A DNA stretch of 64,000 bases, taken from assembly GCF_021352225.1 (NCBI RefSeq), contig NZ_JAAUVI010000011.1:78653-142652 (forward strand). The letters run 5' to 3'. This DNA comes from Methylobacterium sp. C25 (GTDB lineage: Bacteria; Pseudomonadota; Alphaproteobacteria; Rhizobiales; Beijerinckiaceae). The translations under genes were made by a program, and so were the position numbers. How positions within the stretch are numbered: the stretch's first letter is position 1; every line of letters starts with the position of its first letter. The notes under the pieces were generated by a model that had not been told where the DNA came from, did no database searches, and was given only the letters and a program-made list of their open reading frames with translations. This document shows positions 59,578 through 64,000 of this stretch, piece by piece.

Positions 59578-59875
59578 CAGACAATTCGTTCTTTAAGTTT
59601 ACACACGTTGCTACGAACCGAAAATCAGCGAACTCAACCGGAAAGTCGAAGCAGACGACAAACACTGCATTTTCATAGAAGGTTGCGGATATGATTAGTT
59701 TCGTATTGGCGGTCTCGGCGCGTTTCTGAAGCGTCAGCCAAATTGACCTAGATGGCGGAAGCCTCATTTGAAGCCTGGACCTGTGCCTTGTTGCACGTAG
59801 CTCCGTAGTGTTTTGGGCCGTAAGCAGTCCGTCTGCCCCGAGGCATCTGGGTAAAAAAGCCAACACCGACGCTCG
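59578..59875. other. 298-bp AT-richer gap between convergent genes
   Basis: No coding frame with protein-like pattern and no strong hairpin. It probably holds the 3' ends of both transcripts. Confidence 0.4.
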
Positions 59876-60355
59876 TCAAACGGCTTGCGAGGTCGGGTCG
59901 GCCCTTCCAACCGGATGGTCGCCCAGATAGTTAGCGAAAGCTCCAAAGAACTGGTCAGCCAGTTTTCTCGACGTCGATTGCAGCAAACGCCCCCCGAGCG
60001 AAGCGATTTTGCCACCCGTTTCGGCTTTCGCTTCGTATCTCAGCAGAGTTTCCGGCCCTTCCTCGACGAGGTTCACGACCGCCCTCCCCTTCGCAAAGCC
60101 TGCCATGCCACCGTTGCCGTGGCCCACTAGTGTGTAGCCGTTCGGAGCGTTGACATCCTCGAATTTGACGCTCCCCGAGAAGGTTGCCGACACCGGCCCT
60201 ACTTTGAGTGCGACTTTCGCGGACATCTCTCCGGGCGCATCCTGGCTGAGCTCCTTGCAGCCGGGGATGCAGAGCTTGAGTACTTCCGGATCGTTCAAGG
60301 CCTCCCAGATCTTGTCCCGCGCAACCGGAATTCTGTACTCGCCATCGATATCCAT
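59876..60355 (-). CDS. CoxG-like SRPBCC protein
   Basis: A 159-residue START-fold protein of the carbon monoxide dehydrogenase subunit G type: MDIDGEYRIPVARDKIWEAL, NDPEVLKLCIPGCKELSQDA, VGPVSATFSGSVKFEDV, GGKIASLGGRLLQSTSRKLA. CoxG anchors molybdenum hydroxylases to the membrane through a C-terminal helix, which is missing here. No coxLMS genes are nearby. It directly follows livF and may have belonged to a lost catabolic locus. Confidence 0.85.
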   Translation of the reverse strand: MDIDGEYRIPVARDKIWEALNDPEVLKLCIPGCKELSQDAPGEMSAKVALKVGPVSATFSGSVKFEDVNAPNGYTLVGHGNGGMAGFAKGRAVVNLVEEGPETLLRYEAKAETGGKIASLGGRLLQSTSRKLADQFFGAFANYLGDHPVGRADPTSQAV

Positions 60356-60367
60356 GATCGTGTCTCC

Positions 60368-61084
60368 TCAAACGGCGCAGTAGCGGTCCTGGGTGACGGG
60401 ATCCGCAAGCAACTCGGCGGCGCTGGACTCGTGGACGATCGCGCCCTGGTCGATGACGACAGCGCGGTCCGCAAGCCCAAGAGCCCACTCGACGTTCTGC
60501 TCCACGAGCAGCAGGGTGGTTCCGGTCTCGCGAAGCCTACGGAAGAGTGTGCCCATCTCTTCGACGAGAACAGGCATGATCCCTTCGGATGGCTCATCGA
60601 GGAGGATCAGCTTGGGGCGCGCGATCATCGCCCGCGCAATAGCAAGCATCTGCTGCTCGCCGCCGGACATGGTAACGGCCGTCTGATCCAGGCGCTCTGC
60701 CAATCGAGGAAACGTCCTGGCGACATTCTCGATCGCTTCAGCCTCGTCTATCGACTTGGGTGCCTGAAGAAGGCCGAGACGCAGATTCTCGCGAACGGTC
60801 AGGCCCTGAACGATGCGGCGGTCTTCGGGAACGTACGCGAGGCCGAGAGCGAAACGGGAGTGGGCCGGCAGTTCGAGGAGGCTCCGGCCGCGGAAGACGA
60901 CCCGGCCGGCCGCCCGCCCGAGCAATCCCATGACCGCCTTCATAGTCGTCGTCTTGCCGGCCCCGTTGCGGCCGATGAAAGACAGGATCTCCCCTTCCCT
61001 CACGCTCAGCGACGCCCCGTGAAGGACATGGCTCGCGCCGTACCAAGCCTCGAGATTTTCGATCTCCAGCATGGGATCAGGCAT
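60368..61084 (-). CDS. livF: Branched-chain amino acid-type ABC transporter ATPase LivF
   Basis: A 238-residue ATPase. Walker A is GRNGAGKTTTMKAVMGLL, the signature MSGGEQQMLAIARAM, Walker B LILLDEPSEGIMP and the switch His in LLLVEQNVEWAL. LAYVPEDRRIVQGLTVRENL is characteristic of LivF. The protein looks intact and overlaps the end of livG by 8 bases, but livG and livM are broken and no permease or binding protein is in the window, so it probably has no working complex unless one is encoded elsewhere. Confidence 0.9.
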   Translation of the reverse strand: MPDPMLEIENLEAWYGASHVLHGASLSVREGEILSFIGRNGAGKTTTMKAVMGLLGRAAGRVVFRGRSLLELPAHSRFALGLAYVPEDRRIVQGLTVRENLRLGLLQAPKSIDEAEAIENVARTFPRLAERLDQTAVTMSGGEQQMLAIARAMIARPKLILLDEPSEGIMPVLVEEMGTLFRRLRETGTTLLLVEQNVEWALGLADRAVVIDQGAIVHESSAAELLADPVTQDRYCAV

Positions 61085-61724
61085 GTCCGTATCCGCCGGT
61101 CTGGCCGAGGTAGACGCGCTTCACTTCCGCGTCGGCCTGGATCTCCGCGGGCGTGCCGTCGGCGATCAGACGCCCATGGTGGAGGACGAGAACGCGTTCG
61201 CTCAGCCCCAGGATCATCTTCATCTTGTGCTCGACGAGAAGGATGGTGCGCTCGTCCCCGAGGCGCCGCAGCAGCGCGACCATGTCCTTGGTTTCCTCGG
61301 GACCCATGCCCGCGGTCGGCTCGTCGAGAAGCAGCAGCTTCGGATCGGCCGCCAACGCCATGCCGATTTCCAACGCCCGCTGCTCACCGTGCGCGAGGGC
61401 GGACGCCGTGCGGTCCCTGCGCGAACCCAGGCCGACGGTATCGAGCAGGTCGTCAGCCCGATCGGAAAGATCCTTGAGCGCGTCCCGGCGACTCAGAACG
61501 CATACCGGCCATGGAAAGCCTGGAGAGCCGTGCGCAGGTTCTCGTGTGCGGTGAGCCGAGGGAAGACGTTCGTGATCTGATACGAGCGCGCTATGCCGAG
61601 ATGCGCAAAACGGGCCTGCTTCACCCTGGCGAGGTCCTGTCCGCCGCCAGAGCATCGCGAGCACCATTGCAGCCGGAATGCTGAAGGCAAGCGTGCATCC
61701 TACAATGAAGAAGTAGCGAGCCAT
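61077..61724 (-). pseudogene. livG: Broken livG fused to a livM scrap
   Basis: The 3' part (61077 to about 61489) encodes the LivG C-terminal half: ALAHGEQRALEIGMALAADP, KLLLLDEPTAGMGPEETKDM, RTILLVEHKMKMILGLSERV. Upstream, livG continues in another frame (ARFAHLGIARSYQITNVFPR, then LRTALQAFHGRYAF): TTCTGAGTC at about 61487 lacks one G of an expected TTCTGGAGTC, a one-base frameshift. Walker A and the N-terminus are gone. The sequence near 61650-61724 (ARYFFIVGCTLAFSIPAAMV, LAMLWRR) looks like part of LivM, so a deletion joined livM to livG. Confidence 0.8.
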
Positions 61725-62393
61725 GTCGGGCGGATGCTGCGCCCAGGAAGCCGAACGGCTACGGAGCTAGGTGAAAGAACCAGCCTTGAGAGACCAATAT
61801 CTCTCAACCTTGACACACAGCCGGCGCGTGCTCGCTCACTCATGTTAGTCTTGGCCCAGACTGCTGCCCTTACAAACACAGCGTTCGGAAACGTACCAAT
61901 TAACGGATTCCTGCTGGTTTCTGATCATCGAAGAACTTTACTTGTCCTCAGTATCGTGGCGCAGTCCCCGCCCAACGGACCGCTCTGTAGCGGGCAGATG
62001 CCAAGATCGGTCGTTCTGCGTTCGGCTAGGCCATACCGCCCTGTTGGCGCTCATCCCCGCTGTTGAGGCGGCTTTTTAAACGTCTCAATGCGGACACGAA
62101 GCGATTGAGCTGTTTTTTTTGCACATTGACAAGCTTGTTTGCGGATCGTCACGTTGATCTGTTCGATAAACTTACAACGTAAAAATGATCCAAATTTAAA
62201 TCTCAAAAACTAATATATGATAAGGTATCAAGATCATTCTTGTGTAGGCTGACACAATACCGCACGTCATTGACGCATGTCCGATGCGTTAATTGGGTTA
62301 GTTCGTCATGATTCTTCCTCCCTTGACTACGCCTTGCAGTCCTATTGGCCTGCGAGGCGTTTTCTTGACTGCTGAGTATTGGGATCATATGCG
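61725..62393. other. 669-bp gap, AT-rich in its right half
   Basis: The left part is probably further livM/livH debris without readable frames. From about 62090 it becomes strongly AT-rich (runs of T and AAATTTAAAT), the likely promoter area of the small genes that follow. No gene is supported. Confidence 0.45.
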
Positions 62394-62501
62394 ATGGCAA
62401 CCGAGCCCGTCTCAGAATATCACTGGATTAGCGCCCTCATTTGCACACTGCTCGTCGCTGAGGTCGGCTTGTTGCTCGCTGGCGCAATTTGGCTAGATTG
62501 A
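62394..62501 (+). CDS. Small membrane peptide (35 residues)
   Basis: MATEPVSEYHWISALICTLL then VAEVGLLLAGAIWLD: a short acidic N-terminus and one membrane span. It resembles in style the small membrane proteins at 6730 and 6849. It ends 6 bases before the start of the next ORF, suggesting co-transcription. Confidence 0.5.
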   Translation: MATEPVSEYHWISALICTLLVAEVGLLLAGAIWLD

Positions 62502-62507
62502 AACATC

Positions 62508-62759
62508 TTGTACCGCGCCGCGCATATTCTCATCGAGATTTTAAATAAGGCCGTCGCAGCCGATGAAGATGCTGCAAACGCTCTTTATGAAGCCGCTGAA
62601 GATATTGCCAATTGCGGACAAGCCGCAGAAGCTCAACTAACCTTGCACCTTGCGCGCATGCATCGAATCAAAGCCATGCATCTTCGCTGTCAGATTAATC
62701 TAATACGTATCAAAACCATACTTCACTTCAGGGAAAGTAAATTGGGTCCTCCTAGATAA
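62508..62759 (+). CDS. Helical hypothetical protein (83 residues)
   Basis: From TTG at 62508: YRAAHILIEILNKAVAADED, AANALYEAAEDIANCGQAAE, LHLARMHRIKAMHLRCQINL. It is almost fully helical with heptad-like Leu/Ile/Ala spacing, AT-richer than most genes here. No family is recognised. Confidence 0.55.
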   Translation: MYRAAHILIEILNKAVAADEDAANALYEAAEDIANCGQAAEAQLTLHLARMHRIKAMHLRCQINLIRIKTILHFRESKLGPPR

Positions 62760-62917
62760 GCTAAATACGAGGAGATCTTCGAGATCGCGCGCAAGCTCTA
62801 CAAGAAGGGCCGCTGATGCCATCCGAACGGCGAACAGCCGTCTCGCCGGACCGGACCGCGAGGATCGCGATCATGGCAGCCACACCAGCCGTCAAGAGCA
62901 GCGTCGCCCGGATGCGT

Positions 62918-62942
62918 GGCCGTGCCGACTATCGGCACGGCC
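62918..62942 (-). terminator. Perfect hairpin downstream of the bicupin gene
   Basis: An 11-bp stem (GGCCGTGCCGA and TCGGCACGGCC) closed by a 3-base loop, 21 bases beyond the bicupin stop. No T-run follows, so it may stop polymerase weakly or protect the mRNA 3' end. Confidence 0.55.
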
Positions 62943-62962
62943 TCAGATTGATCCTCGATCCA

Positions 62963-64000
62963 CTACGCCGGCACGACTAGGTTCTTGCGCGTCGGCAGCC
63001 CGTCGATGTTGGCACGCTCCAGCTTCGTGTGCGCTTGCACGAGGGCATGCGGAGTCAGGGCCATCCACTGCGCCAGTGAGAGATCGGCGTAGTTTGGACT
63101 GCGGAACATCTCGAGAAAGGTCAGCTTCTCGCTGCCGGTATTCTCGATGTAGTGACCCATGGCGAACGGAACGTAACCAACATCCCCAGCTTGGTAATCG
63201 AAAGTGCGTGCCTTCGACTCCGATCCGAACACCGTCATCCGGCCCTTTCCCGAGAGGTAGTATTGCCACTCGTCGCCGTTCGGATGCCAGTGCATCTCCC
63301 GCAAGGCCCCGGGTTCGAGCTCGACGAGGGCGGCGGCAATCGTCTTCGAGGCTTTGAACAAAGACGAGTCGGTGATGCGCACCGTACCGCCCTTGGTTCG
63401 AATGGGATCCTGCGCGGTCATGCGGTGGACGAACGGGTTCGGCACGGGACCGGCGCCCTCCAATCTGTCGCCGGCCAGCGTGCCGGGTTTCGGCGCGGGG
63501 AAAATGTACAGTTCCTTCTCGGGAATGTTGGCGAACGCGCTCTCGGGAAGGCCGAAGTTCTTGGCGAGCACATCCTTGGGCGTGTGCGCGAGCCAATCGG
63601 TGATCAAAAAGGTGGAATCCTCGGAGAAGGCGCCGTCATCGAAGACGAGGAGGAACTCGCAGCCGTCGACCTCGCTCTCCAGCCCCTGGATCGAGTGCGG
63701 GATGCCGGAGGGGAAGTACCAGAGGTCGCCTTCGCCCAGATCGTCGGCGAAGGTGCGTCCGTCCTGATCGATTGCGGTGACCCGCGCCTTGCCCTTCAGC
63801 ATGTAGGCCCACTCGGCTTCCTTGTGCCAATGCATCTCCCGGACGGCATTGGCCTTGAGCCGCATGTTGACGCCGGACATGGCCTTGGAGATCGGCAGTT
63901 CGCGGATGGTGGTTTGACGAGCCCAGCCGCCCTCTTCGAGCCGCATATGGCTGTCGGCGAACGACCATTTCAGGTTCGGCAGAGTCCCGTGATCGGTCTT
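62963..64000 (-). CDS. Oxalate decarboxylase-type bicupin, N-terminus beyond the window edge
   Basis: The final 345 codons of a two-cupin manganese protein; the frame is open to the right edge. Cupin 1 has the metal motif REMHWHKEAEWAYMLKGKAR and GDLWYFPSGIPHSIQGLE. Cupin 2 has REMHWHPNGDEWQYYLSGKG and GDVGYVPFAMGHYIENTGSE. This matches oxalate decarboxylase, which turns oxalate into formate and CO2. In the lid region, the active-site Glu of the SENST loop corresponds to the SEDST seen here (AFSEDSTFLITDW), so decarboxylase rather than oxidase activity is plausible. Confidence 0.9.
   Translation of the reverse strand, partial: KTDHGTLPNLKWSFADSHMRLEEGGWARQTTIRELPISKAMSGVNMRLKANAVREMHWHKEAEWAYMLKGKARVTAIDQDGRTFADDLGEGDLWYFPSGIPHSIQGLESEVDGCEFLLVFDDGAFSEDSTFLITDWLAHTPKDVLAKNFGLPESAFANIPEKELYIFPAPKPGTLAGDRLEGAGPVPNPFVHRMTAQDPIRTKGGTVRITDSSLFKASKTIAAALVELEPGALREMHWHPNGDEWQYYLSGKGRMTVFGSESKARTFDYQAGDVGYVPFAMGHYIENTGSEKLTFLEMFRSPNYADLSLAQWMALTPHALVQAHTKLERANIDGLPTRKNLVVPA

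Noticed and set aside
62816..62980. 54-codon plus frame overlapping the end of the bicupin gene
   Set aside because: It contains the perfect hairpin and overlaps the convergent gene; coding is less likely than a terminator region.
1..64000. CRISPR arrays, tRNA/rRNA genes, prophage, integrase or replication genes
   Set aside because: No regularly spaced identical repeats, no cloverleaf or rRNA-like segments and no structural phage, integrase, rep or par genes were recognised by eye; a tRNAscan or Infernal run would be decisive.

Overview
The window looks like chromosome (or a large replicon) of a GC-rich alphaproteobacterium, most likely Methylobacterium or a close relative. This is inferred from a monofunctional large catalase, a bacteriophytochrome cassette, HWE-type kinases, many tiny rhizobial-type proteins and promoter-like sites of the EcfG general stress type. 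No rRNA, tRNA, CRISPR array, replication origin or phage block was seen. The left edge cuts a sensor kinase and the right edge cuts an oxalate-decarboxylase-type bicupin.

Region by region: 1-5 kb holds a PAS histidine kinase (partial), an HD-domain hydrolase divergent from a GlxA-type AraC regulator, and a TnpB-like protein whose RuvC glutamate appears to be glutamine. 5-15.5 kb is an accessory, stress-flavoured island of very small genes (secreted low-complexity proteins, 35-65 residue membrane proteins, DUF6894, YciF ferritin-like, FMN split-barrel, CsbD-like). It is mixed with decayed genes (a YedK/SRAP remnant, a zinc-ribbon ORF with two amber codons, an ECF sigma fragment) and short hairpin repeats. 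15.5-17.6 kb is katE. 17.9-24.5 kb is a glycoconjugate cluster of two convergent operons: acyl-CoA dehydrogenase, PIG-L deacetylase, NodS-like methyltransferase and GT2 facing a GT28-like protein, GT2 and GT4. 24.7-27.3 kb has cytochrome b561, an Rmf-like peptide, an SDR and dinB.

28-31.9 kb is a second small-gene island that echoes the first: a paralogous 58-residue membrane protein, a second DUF6894 protein and a near-copy of a ~153-bp repeat. 31.9-36.4 kb is a bacteriophytochrome, single-domain regulator and hybrid kinase operon. 37-39.6 kb has a PRC-barrel protein, a receiver fragment and a GAF/HWE kinase.

39.8-46 kb is an aromatic ring-opening module: extradiol dioxygenase B and A subunits, MFS transporter and an SDR, behind a large winged-helix/ATPase/TPR regulator. 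46.5-50.5 kb is a phosphonoacetate module (OPA-type transporter, phosphonoacetate hydrolase, LysR regulator) with AT-richer gaps. 50.9-55.9 kb has AraC and LysR regulators, an old yellow enzyme, an RclC/YkgB-like membrane protein and a CGNR zinc-finger protein. 56.1-59.6 kb is an operon of alpha/beta hydrolase, zinc-type quinone oxidoreductase, SDR and L-2-haloacid dehalogenase, behind a promoter that overlaps an inverted repeat. 59.9-61.7 kb holds a CoxG-like protein and a branched-chain amino acid ABC transporter that has decayed to livF plus broken livG/livM pieces. The window ends with small ORFs and the bicupin.

Overall this is accessory genome: catabolic modules with their own regulators, light and stress sensing, surface-sugar synthesis, and two islands of tiny stress-type genes with repeats and visible gene decay.
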